Shown: positions 36,133 through 44,435 of the stretch, piece after piece
Position numbering within the stretch: the stretch's first letter is position 1
How the letters are laid out: each line of letters opens with the position of its first letter
NCBI GenBank assembly: GCA_963850915.1
Contig: CAWKND010000006.1
Coordinates: forward strand, 310,001-374,000
DNA: 64,000 bases
Direction: 5' to 3'
Source of the DNA: CAVTWH01 sp963850915
GTDB taxonomy: Bacteria > Actinomycetota > Actinomycetes > Mycobacteriales > Micromonosporaceae
The notes under the pieces: generated by a model
The model's database searches: none
The model's input: only the letters and a program-made list of their open reading frames with translations
What the model was told of the DNA's origin: nothing
Program-made: the position numbers and the translations under genes

Positions 36133-36743
36133 CCGATCTCATGGATACCGCGCGGCCGGTGGCCGAGCCGGCGGCTGGCGAGGAGCCGGGGCTTGCCGGG
36201 GTACTGGAGGCGCTGCGGCTGGCCGCGATCCGGATGCTGGCCAGCGCCCCGCGCGCGCCACACCGGCTGCGGCTGGAGGCGGCGGGTGTCTCGGTGGAGC
36301 TGGGCTGGCCGGAAACCGCAGCGGCGGAGCGGTTCGGGCTCGCCCCCGCGCCGCGCGACGAGGTACTCGCGCTGCTCGGCGGCTCGGCACCCGCGATGAA
36401 TCCCTTGCCGGAGAACGGCTCGCACCACCGGGGGAACGACAACGGACGCGCGGACGGTGCTTTGCTCACCGAGCCACGGTTGCCCGCCACCGATCCGGAC
36501 GTGCACTGCGTCTGCGCGCCGACCGTGGGTACCTTCTACCGCGCCGCCGAGCCCGGTTCGAAGCCGTTCGTCGCCGTCGGTGATCTGGTCACCGTCGGAC
36601 AGCAGCTGGCGATCGTGGAGGCGATGAAGCTGATGATCCCGGTGGAGGCCGACCGGGCCGGCCGGGTGCGGGAGATCCTGGCCACCGACGCCACCGCGGT
36701 CGAGTACGGCGAGCGGCTGATCGCCATCGACCACCTGGGCTGA
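36129..36743 (+). CDS. Biotin carboxyl carrier protein (AccB)
   Basis: A 204-residue BCCP. The C-terminal biotinyl domain has VEAMKLM with the biotin-accepting lysine and CAPTVGTFYRA at its start. The N-terminal half is Ala/Pro-rich and poorly conserved, as in other BCCPs. Its ATG overlaps the stop of the carboxyltransferase gene. It carries carboxybiotin between the AccC and AccDA proteins of this cluster-specific carboxylase. Confidence 0.92.
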   Translation: MTDLMDTARPVAEPAAGEEPGLAGVLEALRLAAIRMLASAPRAPHRLRLEAAGVSVELGWPETAAAERFGLAPAPRDEVLALLGGSAPAMNPLPENGSHHRGNDNGRADGALLTEPRLPATDPDVHCVCAPTVGTFYRAAEPGSKPFVAVGDLVTVGQQLAIVEAMKLMIPVEADRAGRVREILATDATAVEYGERLIAIDHLG

Positions 36744-36799
36744 TCACCGCCGGTACCCGGAATCCTTGTCTGACAAACGAAGCAGCCGCGGAGGCCATG

Positions 36800-38158
36800 A
36801 TGTTCGAAAGCATCCTCATCGCCAACCGGGGCGAGATCGCCGTACGGATCGCCCGCGCCTGCCGCGAACTGGGCGTCCGGGTGATCGCGGTCTACTCGAC
36901 CGAGGACCGGGACAGTACCGTCGTGCGGATGGCCGACGACGCGGTGGCCATCGGTCCGGCGCAGGCGAAGCTGAGCTACCTCAACATGGCGGCTGTCATG
37001 GAGGCGGCCCGGATGACCGGAGCTGAGGCCATCCACCCTGGATATGGCTTCCTGTCGGAGAATCCGGACTTCGCCGAGGTGTGCGAGGACAACAACGTCA
37101 CCTTCATCGGGCCGCCGGCGAAGGTACTGGCGAAGCTGGGCGACAAGACCTCTGCCCGCCGGCTCATGCAATCCGCCGGACTGCCGCTGCTGCCCGGGTG
37201 CCTGGATCCGGTCGAGGACGTGGACGAGGCGCAGCAGTTGGCCGACAGCATCGGCTACCCGGTCATCGTCAAGGCAGCGGCCGGTGGTGGTGGCCGCGGC
37301 CTGCAGGTGGTGGCCGAGCAGTCGGCGTTCGGGCACAGCTTCCAGAGCAGCCGGGTCAACGCCCAGGCGTTCTTCGGCGACGGCCGGCTCTACGTGGAGC
37401 GCTACCTGCGCTCCGCGCGGCACGTCGAGGTACAGATCCTGTGTGACCGGTACGGCAACGCGATCAGCCTCGGCGCCCGGGACTGCTCGGTGCAGCGGCG
37501 GTACCAGAAGCTGATCGAAGAGGCGCCGCCGCCCGGGCTGCCCGATGCGCTCGTGGAGCAGATGGCCCTCAGCGCCGTGCACGGCGCGCGCTCCGTCGAC
37601 TACGTCGGGCCGGGTACCTTCGAGTTTCTGGTCGACCCGGACGGCAACTACTACTTCATGGAAGTCAACTGCCGCATCCAGGTGGAGCACCCGGTCACCG
37701 AGATGGTGACCGGGGTGGACCTGATCGCCGAGCAGATCCGGATCGCGGCCGGGGTCCCGCTGAGCATCCAGCAGAGCGACGCCCAGCTGCGTGGGGTGGC
37801 CATCGAGTGCCGGGTCAACGCCGAGGACCCGGAGACCAACTTCGTACCCCGCTCCGGCGTACTCACCGAGTTCGTACCGCCCGGTGGCCCGTTCGTACGC
37901 GTCGACACGCACGCGTACCCCGGCTACCGGGTACCGCACGCCTTCGACTCGTTGCTGGCCAAGCTGATCGTCTGGGCACCCGACCGGGAGCAGGCGATCA
38001 CCCGGATGCTGCGCGCGCTCGACGAGTTCCACATCAGTGGCGCACACCTGGCCACCACCATCGACTTCCTCAAGGAAGTGTTGGCGGACAAGCGTTTTCG
38101 CTCAGCCAGCCACGACACCTCGCTGATCCCCATGCTGCTCGCCGAACGCAACAGCTGA
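36800..38158 (+). CDS. Biotin carboxylase (AccC)
   Basis: A 452-residue ATP-grasp biotin carboxylase: ILIANRGEIAVRIARACRE, the Gly-rich loop KAAAGGGGRGLQ and MEVNCRIQVEHPVTEM. The full length matches AccC without a fused carrier. Of two consecutive ATGs, 36800 has better spacing to GGAGG than 36797. It completes the PKS-dedicated acetyl-CoA carboxylase. A 163-base gap with no visible feature follows before the next gene. Confidence 0.93.
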   Translation: MFESILIANRGEIAVRIARACRELGVRVIAVYSTEDRDSTVVRMADDAVAIGPAQAKLSYLNMAAVMEAARMTGAEAIHPGYGFLSENPDFAEVCEDNNVTFIGPPAKVLAKLGDKTSARRLMQSAGLPLLPGCLDPVEDVDEAQQLADSIGYPVIVKAAAGGGGRGLQVVAEQSAFGHSFQSSRVNAQAFFGDGRLYVERYLRSARHVEVQILCDRYGNAISLGARDCSVQRRYQKLIEEAPPPGLPDALVEQMALSAVHGARSVDYVGPGTFEFLVDPDGNYYFMEVNCRIQVEHPVTEMVTGVDLIAEQIRIAAGVPLSIQQSDAQLRGVAIECRVNAEDPETNFVPRSGVLTEFVPPGGPFVRVDTHAYPGYRVPHAFDSLLAKLIVWAPDREQAITRMLRALDEFHISGAHLATTIDFLKEVLADKRFRSASHDTSLIPMLLAERNS

Positions 38159-38321
38159 GCTGCGCCCCTTTGAAGAACTGGCACGAGGCGGGCGTAGGGC
38201 TTACCTCAAGCCGGGTTCGAGCACCTCTTGCCAGGCTCGTACCCAGGCCACCCCGGCGCCCCGCCGGTGCCCGATCGGGACCGGCCAAGGAATTCCACCA
38301 CCAGGAACACGGGAGTGGCGT

Positions 38322-39086
38322 GTGACGCAGTCGTTGCCAGGGACGCAGTTCCTGTCCGGCCGGGTCGCCCTGATCACCGGGGCCACCCGGGGCGTCGGGC
38401 GGGCGGTCGCCACCCGGCTCTGCGCCGCCGGTGCCCATGTCTACCTCAACTACGCCCACGACGACGAGCAGGCGGAGCGGGTGGCCGCCGAACTGGCGCC
38501 GCTGCCCGGAACCGCGAGCCCGCTGCACGGCGACGTCACCGCGGCCGACACGCTGCCCGCGCTGCTGGAGCAGATCGGTGCGGAGCACAGCCGGCTGGAC
38601 ATCTTCGTGCACAACGTCGCCTCGCTGCACCCGATGCAGGCCACCGCACCCGACCCGGACGGGCTGCACGCCGACCTGGCCACCGCGCTGAACCCGTTGC
38701 TGTACGGCATCGAGGGGCTGGCCAAGCTGCTGCCCGCCGGTACCGGCCGGGTGATCGCGGTCTCCAGCGTCGGCGGCCGGTCGGTGATTCCCCGCTACGT
38801 CAGCCTCGGCGTCGCCAAAGCGGCGCTGGAGAGCCTACTGCGCTACCTGGCGGTGGAGCTGGCCGGCCGGGGCATCGCGGTCAACGCCGTCTCCAGCGCC
38901 AAGCTCGACAAGGGCGAGCCACTCGCCCCGCACGAGCAGGCGCTGGCCGGCCGCGCACCGGCCGGGCGGCTGGCAACGCCGGACGACCTCGCCGACGTGG
39001 TGGCGCTGCTCTGCCGGGACGAAGCGCGCTTCATCCACGGCCAGATCATCACGGTCGACGGCGGCCTGAGCCTGCGGGCTCCGTAG
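38322..39086 (+). CDS. SDR reductase with Tyr-x6-Lys active site (LanV/FabL-like)
   Basis: A 254-residue short-chain reductase starting at GTG 38322. The cofactor motif is TGATRGVGRAVA. The active-site block RYVSLGVAKAALESLLRYL has Tyr and Lys separated by six residues, not the YxxxK of ActIII-type C9 ketoreductases. That spacing is seen in enoyl reductases such as FabL and, from memory, in angucycline C6 reductases of the LanV/UrdM type. A post-assembly ketoreduction or enoyl reduction on the aglycone is more likely than C9 reduction of the nascent chain. Confidence 0.8.
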   Translation: MTQSLPGTQFLSGRVALITGATRGVGRAVATRLCAAGAHVYLNYAHDDEQAERVAAELAPLPGTASPLHGDVTAADTLPALLEQIGAEHSRLDIFVHNVASLHPMQATAPDPDGLHADLATALNPLLYGIEGLAKLLPAGTGRVIAVSSVGGRSVIPRYVSLGVAKAALESLLRYLAVELAGRGIAVNAVSSAKLDKGEPLAPHEQALAGRAPAGRLATPDDLADVVALLCRDEARFIHGQIITVDGGLSLRAP

Positions 39087-39097
39087 GACGGATGGCT

Positions 39098-40345
39098 ATG
39101 TCAGACAACGACTTGACGGCCGGCAGCGATTTGAAGGCCGACGTGTGTATCGTCGGCGGCGGCCCGGCCGGGCTCACCCTCGCGCTGCTGTTGCTGCGCA
39201 GCGGGTTGAGCGTGGTGGTACTGGAGCGCTCGCGCGGCTTCGAGCGCACCTACCGCGGCGAGATCCTGCAACCGGGCGGGCTGGCGGTACTCGGTTCGCT
39301 GGGTGTACTGGACGGGGTACGCCAGCGCGGTGCCCACGAGCTGACCGGATTCCGGTTGGTGGCCGGCGAGCGGGTACTCATGGACATCGACTACCGGCGG
39401 CTGCCGGCACCGTACAACTACCTGCTGAGCGTGCCCCAGCAGCACCTGCTCGCCGAACTGGTGTCGCAGTGCGAGAAGTACAGCCAGTTCAGCTACCAGT
39501 CCGGGTACCGGCTCAGTGAACTGGTCACCGACGGCGACCGTACCGTCGGTGCGCTCGCCACCGGCGAGGACGGGGAACGGTTGGTACACGCCGGATGCGT
39601 GGTCGGCGCCGACGGTCGCTACTCGCGTACCCGCCAGGCGGCCGGCATCGGCGCCGGCCGGCTGGACGTCTTCGACCAGGACGTGCTGTGGTTCAAGCTG
39701 GACGCGCCGGAGCGGTTGACCGGCCGGGTGGAGATCCACCGTACCGACCACGGCGCGGTGATCGTGCACGACTCGTACCCCCGCCGGCTTCAGGTCGGCT
39801 GGACCTTGCCGCACAAGGGTTACCGGGCCATCGCCGACCAGGGTCTCGACCACGTCAAGGCGACGCTCGGTGCCGCCCTGCCGCAGTACGCCGACTTGAT
39901 CGCCGAACAGGTCACCGCGCTGCGTGATCTGACCCTGCTGGATGTCTTCGCCGGCTGCGCCAGCGAGTGGGCGCGCGACGGCCTGGTACTCATCGGCGAC
40001 AGCGCGCACACGCACGGTCCACTCGGCGCGCAGGGCATCAACCTCGCCGTGCAGGACGCGGCCCTGCTGCATCCCGTACTTGCCAACGCTTTGCGTACCG
40101 GCGAAGCGAGTGCCAGCGCGCTCGCCCCGTTCGTTACCGCGCGCCGGCCGGACATCGACCGGGTGCTGAAGATGCAGCAGATGCAGAGCCAGGGCATGCT
40201 CGCCCGCAACCCGGTGGCCGACGTGATCCGGCCGGTCGCGGTGAAGCTCATCGGTCGGACCCCGATCGGCAAGAAGATCACCCAGCGGATCGCGTTCGGC
40301 AATCCCGCCATCCGCGTCCATTCAGAGTTGTTCGTTTCGGACTGA
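39098..40345 (+). CDS. FAD-dependent oxidoreductase (UbiH-like monooxygenase)
   Basis: A 415-residue flavoprotein; ATG 39098 has better spacing to AGGA than ATG 39092. Motifs are VCIVGGGPAGLTLALLLL, GADGRYSRTRQAAGI and VLIGDSAHTHGPLGAQGINLAVQDA. It lacks the long thioredoxin-like tail of the other monooxygenase and so belongs to the shorter UbiH/PHBH group. It probably hydroxylates or oxidatively rearranges the aglycone. It follows the SDR by 11 bases and precedes the cyclase by 17 bases, in one tight operon. Confidence 0.88.
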   Translation: MSDNDLTAGSDLKADVCIVGGGPAGLTLALLLLRSGLSVVVLERSRGFERTYRGEILQPGGLAVLGSLGVLDGVRQRGAHELTGFRLVAGERVLMDIDYRRLPAPYNYLLSVPQQHLLAELVSQCEKYSQFSYQSGYRLSELVTDGDRTVGALATGEDGERLVHAGCVVGADGRYSRTRQAAGIGAGRLDVFDQDVLWFKLDAPERLTGRVEIHRTDHGAVIVHDSYPRRLQVGWTLPHKGYRAIADQGLDHVKATLGAALPQYADLIAEQVTALRDLTLLDVFAGCASEWARDGLVLIGDSAHTHGPLGAQGINLAVQDAALLHPVLANALRTGEASASALAPFVTARRPDIDRVLKMQQMQSQGMLARNPVADVIRPVAVKLIGRTPIGKKITQRIAFGNPAIRVHSELFVSD

Positions 40346-40362
40346 GAGCAGGAGGATTCCCC

Positions 40363-41139
40363 ATGCGGATCATCGATCTGTCGGTCACCGTGGACGCCAA
40401 GGCCTGGGAGCCGGACCCGGTGGTACACGAGATCATGTCGCCGGCCGACGGTGCCGCGCACATGTCGGAGGAGATGCGCGAGTACGGGCTGGAGCTGGAC
40501 CCGAGCGAGCTGCCGAACGGGGAGCTGCTCTCCATCGACACGCTCACCATGACCAGCCACACCGGTACCCACGTGGATGCCCCCGCGCACTACGGCAGCA
40601 CGACCAGCTACGGCGACGGCATTCCGCGCACCATCGACCAGTTGCCGCTGGACTGGTTCTTCAAGCCCGGTTTCCTGCTGGACCTCACGCGCGTCGAGGA
40701 GCAGGTCGCGGACGCGGCGTACCTGGAGAAGGAGCTGGCCCGCATCGGGTACGCCCCGCAGCCCGGCGACATCGCGCTGCTGCGTACCCGCGCCTCGGAG
40801 TGGATCGGTACCCCGATGTACTTCTCCGAGTTCGTCGGGCTGGACCGGGGGGCAACGGAGCTGTTGCTGGACTTCGGCATCAAGGTGATCGGTACCGACG
40901 CGTTCAGCGTGGACGCACCGTTCGGCGACATGATCACCCGGTTCCGGCAGACCGAGGACCAGAGCGTGCTGTGGCCGGCCCACTTCATCGGTCGCGAGCG
41001 GGAGTTCTGCCACCTGGAGCGGTTGAGCAACCTGGACGCGCTGCCGCAGCCGTACGGCTTCACCGTTGCCGCCTTCCCCTTCAAGATCGCCGGTGCCGGT
41101 GCGGGCTGGACCCGCGCGGTCGCGCTGATCGAGGACTAG
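40363..41139 (+). CDS. Metal-dependent polyketide cyclase (kynurenine formamidase-like)
   Basis: A 258-residue cyclase-family protein starting at ATG 40363 after GGAGGA. The metal-binding signature TSHTGTHVDAPAH is clear, and the fold is that of kynurenine formamidase. In type II clusters such proteins act as late ring cyclases, and homologues occur in angucycline and aureolic-acid pathways. Together with the didomain aromatase it should define the ring pattern. Confidence 0.85.
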   Translation: MRIIDLSVTVDAKAWEPDPVVHEIMSPADGAAHMSEEMREYGLELDPSELPNGELLSIDTLTMTSHTGTHVDAPAHYGSTTSYGDGIPRTIDQLPLDWFFKPGFLLDLTRVEEQVADAAYLEKELARIGYAPQPGDIALLRTRASEWIGTPMYFSEFVGLDRGATELLLDFGIKVIGTDAFSVDAPFGDMITRFRQTEDQSVLWPAHFIGREREFCHLERLSNLDALPQPYGFTVAAFPFKIAGAGAGWTRAVALIED

Positions 41140-41153
41140 TTCCACCCGGCGTC

Positions 41154-41217
41154 AGGTGATGTTGGGGAACTCGGGCTGATCATGAACGTTGATACCCCGA
41201 TTTCCCCAACATCACCT
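41154..41217. repeat. 16-bp perfect inverted repeat, possible dispersed intergenic element
   Basis: AGGTGATGTTGGGGAA (41154-41169) is repeated as its exact reverse complement at 41202-41217, with 32 bases between that contain a smaller TCGGG/CCCGA pair and the sequence GATCATGAACGTTGAT. It lies between the cyclase and SnoaL-like genes inside the operon. The form resembles short palindromic intergenic repeats that I recall as common in Micromonosporaceae; it could also be an attenuating hairpin. Confidence 0.7.
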
Positions 41218-41301
41218 CGGGAAAGCCGGTGGGAAGCCGGCGTACCCGCCGCACGAACGCAGCGCCCGACCACGGCGCGCCCTTTGCAGAGGAGAGTCGA
41301 A

Positions 41302-41742
41302 ATGACGGCACCGGCCCAGATCCGGCGCGGCATCGCCGAGCTGCAGGCGGAGATCGCCCAGTTCTACGCCGACCACTTCTACGCCCTCGACTCCGGCGAC
41401 GCCGAGCAGTGGGCGCAGACCTTCACCGAGGACGGCGCCTTCTACCCGCCGAACAAGCCCGAGCCGGTACGCGGCCGGGCCGCCCTGCAGACCGCGGTCA
41501 CCGCCGCGCACCAGGATTTCGTGGCCCGTGGCGAGCAGCGCCGGCACTGGCACGGCATGGTCTCCGTGCAGCCGCAGGACGACGGCAGCCTCGCGGTCCG
41601 TTGCTACGCACAGATCCTGGTCACGCCGGCCGGTGGACCGACGGCGCTGCACCTGAGCTGCGTATGCCGGGACACCTTCGTGTGGCAGGACGAGCAGTGG
41701 CGGGTCAGCGAGCGCCGGGTGACCCGGGACGACCTGCGGTAG
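41302..41742 (+). CDS. SnoaL-like (NTF2-fold) polyketide tailoring protein
   Basis: A 146-residue NTF2-fold protein starting at ATG 41302 after AGAGGAGA. It has the typical opening IAQFYADHFYALDSGDAEQWAQTFTEDG and the C-terminal block DTFVWQDEQWRVSERRV. In type II clusters such proteins are cyclases (SnoaL) or hydroxylase partners (SnoaW/SnoK contexts). It ends the PKS operon, 20 bases before a strong terminator. The exact reaction cannot be read from sequence. Confidence 0.82.
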   Translation: MTAPAQIRRGIAELQAEIAQFYADHFYALDSGDAEQWAQTFTEDGAFYPPNKPEPVRGRAALQTAVTAAHQDFVARGEQRRHWHGMVSVQPQDDGSLAVRCYAQILVTPAGGPTALHLSCVCRDTFVWQDEQWRVSERRVTRDDLR

Positions 41743-41761
41743 GTACCCCCGATTGGTTGTG

Positions 41762-41795
41762 AAGGCGGGTCCGGCATCGTCGCCGGGCCCGCCTT
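41762..41795 (+). terminator. Strong terminator closing the PKS operon
   Basis: AAGGCGGGTCCGGC (41762-41775) pairs with GCCGGGCCCGCCTT (41782-41795): 14 bp with one G-T wobble and a 6-base loop, 20 bases after the SnoaL-like stop. This marks the end of the transcript that begins at about 26.7 kb. Confidence 0.85.
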
Positions 41796-41878
41796 CGTCG
41801 TGGGTGCGCCTGATTGACCAGCTGTTTCTTCGCCGGGCCGGAGGTCCGGAGCCACCTGAGCCAGTATGGCCTTGCGGC

Positions 41879-41908
41879 GGTGCCATAGTGGTGCCATAGT
41901 GGTGCCAT
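41879..41908 (+). promoter_or_regulatory. 11-bp tandem repeats running into the RHH start codon
   Basis: GGTGCCATAGT occurs at 41879-41889 and 41890-41900, and a third partial copy GGTGCCAT at 41901-41908 contains the first two bases of the ATG start. There is no ribosome binding site. Spacing of 11 bp puts the copies on one DNA face, as expected for cooperative binding by a ribbon-helix-helix dimer, so autoregulation by the encoded protein is plausible. Confidence 0.65.
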
Positions 41909-42446
41909 GGATCTGAGGCAGCACCTGGACAACCTCCGCAACGAGTTCGCGGCCGTCGCCGAGGCGGCCGCCGGCGAGGCGGCCGGCAGCGAAGAGCGGC
42001 TCCGCGCCGAACGGCTGTTCACCCAGCTCGAGGCGGCCACCCGACTCACCATGCTCGACGTGCTCTCGGACGCCGCCGACGAGATCACCCGGGAGCTGGC
42101 CCCAGGCTCGGTGCACGTACGGCTGAGCGGTCGCGAACCCGCCTTCGTGGTCACCCAGCCGGCCGCCAGGGAGAGCGCCCCGGCAGCGGAGCCGGCCGGC
42201 CCGCCAGCGGCCGCGCCACCGGCGGCACCGCCGGAAGGCGACGACGGTGGCAGTTCCCGGATCAACCTGCGCCTGCCCGATCACCTCAAAGCCCGTGCCG
42301 AAGAGGCGGCCGGGCAGGCCGGGCTGTCGGTCAACGCCTGGCTCGTCCGCGCCGTCTCCGGCGCACTGGAGGCGGCCGATCCGGCCCGCCGGCCCGCCCG
42401 CCCCGAGTCACGCCCCGGCCAACACGTCACCGGCTGGGTGCGCTGA
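41907..42446 (+). CDS. Ribbon-helix-helix (HicB/Arc-like) regulator
   Basis: A 179-residue protein. The N-terminal part (1-85) is a helical domain of unknown function, the middle is an Ala/Pro linker, and residues from about 115 form a ribbon-helix-helix unit: SRINLRLPDHLKARAEEAAGQAGLSVNAWLVRAVSGAL. Such proteins often precede DUF4097 genes in actinobacteria and probably control them. The start codon overlaps the third copy of a tandem repeat. It begins a transcription unit with the DUF4097 protein and perhaps the exporter. Confidence 0.78.
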   Translation: MDLRQHLDNLRNEFAAVAEAAAGEAAGSEERLRAERLFTQLEAATRLTMLDVLSDAADEITRELAPGSVHVRLSGREPAFVVTQPAARESAPAAEPAGPPAAAPPAAPPEGDDGGSSRINLRLPDHLKARAEEAAGQAGLSVNAWLVRAVSGALEAADPARRPARPESRPGQHVTGWVR

Positions 42447-42532
42447 CCCGCGCCGCCTTTCCCGAAACGCCAACAAAATCGCCCTTCGGCTCCGAGGGGG
42501 AGACCACCGTGCCCAGAGACGGAGAGACCACC

Positions 42533-43378
42533 ATGCCTACATTCGAGACGCCCGAACCGATCGCCGTCCAGCTTGACCTGTCAGCCGGCAACGTACTGAT
42601 CAAAGCCACCGACCGTACCGACACCGTGGTGACCGTACGCCCGACCAACGAAGCCACCCGCTCGCATGTCAACGCCGCGGCGCAGATCGTCGTCGAGTAC
42701 GCCGCCGGTCGGCTGACCGTCGCGGTACCCAAGAGCCTGCGGCGCTACAGCTTCCTCGGCCCCAGCGCCTCGGTCGACGTTGTCATCGAACTGCCGACCG
42801 GCTCGGCCATCCAGGCCGACACGGCGTGGACGACCATTCACAGCGAGGGGCGGCTGGGCGAGTGCCGGTTCGACACCGGTGGCGCCGTCCGGCTGGACCA
42901 GACCGGGCCACTGCGGGTCGAGACCAGCCATGGAGAGGTCAGCGCGGAGCGGACCGTCGGGTACGCACACGTCACCACCGGCTCCGGTCGGATCTACCTG
43001 CGTGAGGTGGACGGCAGCACGGTACTGAAGAACTCCTCGGGTGGCTGCTCGATCGGTACCGCCAACGGCGAGGTACGGGTCAACACGGCGAACGGGGACA
43101 TCACCGTCGAGAGTGCGGCCGCCGGCGTGACGGCCAAGACGGCGTACGGCAGCATCCGGGTCGGCGAGGCGATCCGGGGCGCACTGGACCTGCAGACCTC
43201 CTACGGCGGCATCGACGTCGGCATCCGGGCGGGTACGGCCGCGTGGCTCGACGTCAACTCCCGGCACGGCCGGGTACACAACGCACTCCACGGGACCGGC
43301 GGACCGGATGCCGACGACGAGACCGTCGAGATCCGCGCCAGTACCTCCTACGGCGACATCACCATCCGCCGCTCCTGA
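42533..43378 (+). CDS. DUF4097-family beta-strand repeat protein
   Basis: A 281-residue protein made of repeating short beta-strands with Thr/Ser/Gly turns (VRVNTANGDITVESAAAGVTAKT..., SRHGRVHN, ASTSYGDITI), the DUF4097 pattern. No signal peptide or membrane segment is seen, so it is probably cytoplasmic. Function is unknown. It sits between the RHH regulator and the ABC exporter, an arrangement I recall from actinobacterial chromosomes, so this block may be a general export/stress unit recruited to the cluster. Confidence 0.82.
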   Translation: MPTFETPEPIAVQLDLSAGNVLIKATDRTDTVVTVRPTNEATRSHVNAAAQIVVEYAAGRLTVAVPKSLRRYSFLGPSASVDVVIELPTGSAIQADTAWTTIHSEGRLGECRFDTGGAVRLDQTGPLRVETSHGEVSAERTVGYAHVTTGSGRIYLREVDGSTVLKNSSGGCSIGTANGEVRVNTANGDITVESAAAGVTAKTAYGSIRVGEAIRGALDLQTSYGGIDVGIRAGTAAWLDVNSRHGRVHNALHGTGGPDADDETVEIRASTSYGDITIRRS

Positions 43379-43396
43379 CCCATCCCATGCGAACAC

Positions 43397-43465
43397 CACA
43401 ACCCTGACGAACAAACACAACCCTGACAACACAACCCTGACGACACAACCCTGACAACACAACGG
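43397..43465. repeat. Tandem 14-bp repeats before the exporter genes
   Basis: Five copies of CACAACCCTGACxA lie between the DUF4097 stop and the ABC ATPase start; the first spacing is 19 bases and the last copy is partial. The purine/pyrimidine asymmetry (almost no G on the plus strand) would give an unstructured leader RNA just before the ATPase start. Confidence 0.75.
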
Positions 43466-43478
43466 AAGCGAGTACAGG

Positions 43479-44435
43479 ATGACCAGCTCCACCCCCCGAT
43501 CCGCGATCCAGGCGACCGGGCTGCGCAAGTCCTACGGCGAACACGTCGTACTCGACGGCATCGATCTGGACATCGGCGAAGGCACCATCTTCGCGTTACT
43601 AGGCCCCAACGGCGCCGGCAAGACCACGGTGGTCCAGATCCTCTCCACCCTGATCGGCTCAGACGGCGGCGAAATCCGGGTCGGCGGCCACGATCCGGCA
43701 ACGGAGCCGGACGCGGTACGCGCACTCATCGGCGTCACCGGGCAGTTCTCCGCGGTGGACAACCTGCTGACCGGCGAGGAGAACCTCAACCTGATGGCCG
43801 ACCTGCACCACCTGGAGCGGCGCGCCGGGCGGCGCCGTACCGCCGAACTACTCGCCCAGTTCGACCTGGTCGACGCGGCACGCAAGCCGGTCAGCACCTA
43901 CTCCGGTGGGATGCGCCGCCGGCTCGACCTGGCGATGACCATGGTGGGTACCCCGCGCATCATCTTCCTCGACGAGCCGACCACCGGACTGGATCCACGC
44001 AGCCGGCGCACCATGTGGCAGATCATCCGGGATCTCGTCACCGGCGGCGTCACCATCTTCCTCACCACCCAGTACCTCGAGGAGGCCGACCAACTCGCGC
44101 ACCGGATCGCCCTCCTCGACCACGGACAGCTCATCGCCGAAGGCAGCCCGGCCGAGCTCAAACGCCTCATCCCGGGCGGCCACATCCAGCTGCACTTCGA
44201 CGATCCGCAGCGACTGGACGCCGCCGCCCGCGCCTTCGACGGCGCCGCCCGCGACGACGACGCGCTGACCCTGCAGGTACCGAGTGACGGTGGGGTGCGC
44301 TCGCTGCGGGCACTGCTCGACCAGCTCGACCGGGACTCGATCGAGGTCACCGGCCTGGCCGTGCACACCCCCGATCTGGACGACGTCTTCCTCACCCTGA
44401 CCGGCCAACCGAAGGAAAGGACGGCCACCCGATGA
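43479..44435 (+). CDS. ABC transporter ATPase, DrrA-like drug exporter
   Basis: A 318-residue ATPase: Walker A GPNGAGKTT, signature STYSGGMRRRLDLA, Walker B IIFLDEPTTGLD, and the extended C-terminal domain of DrrA-type antibiotic exporters. With the next gene it forms a two-component exporter that most likely removes the glycosylated product and gives self-resistance. The ATGA overlap couples it to the permease. Confidence 0.9.
   Translation: MTSSTPRSAIQATGLRKSYGEHVVLDGIDLDIGEGTIFALLGPNGAGKTTVVQILSTLIGSDGGEIRVGGHDPATEPDAVRALIGVTGQFSAVDNLLTGEENLNLMADLHHLERRAGRRRTAELLAQFDLVDAARKPVSTYSGGMRRRLDLAMTMVGTPRIIFLDEPTTGLDPRSRRTMWQIIRDLVTGGVTIFLTTQYLEEADQLAHRIALLDHGQLIAEGSPAELKRLIPGGHIQLHFDDPQRLDAAARAFDGAARDDDALTLQVPSDGGVRSLRALLDQLDRDSIEVTGLAVHTPDLDDVFLTLTGQPKERTATR

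Noticed and set aside
38228..39091. Upstream extension of the FAD oxidoreductase frame through the SDR
   Set aside because: The extension is out of frame with the SDR, which has full SDR motifs, and the FAD motif begins only after ATG 39098.
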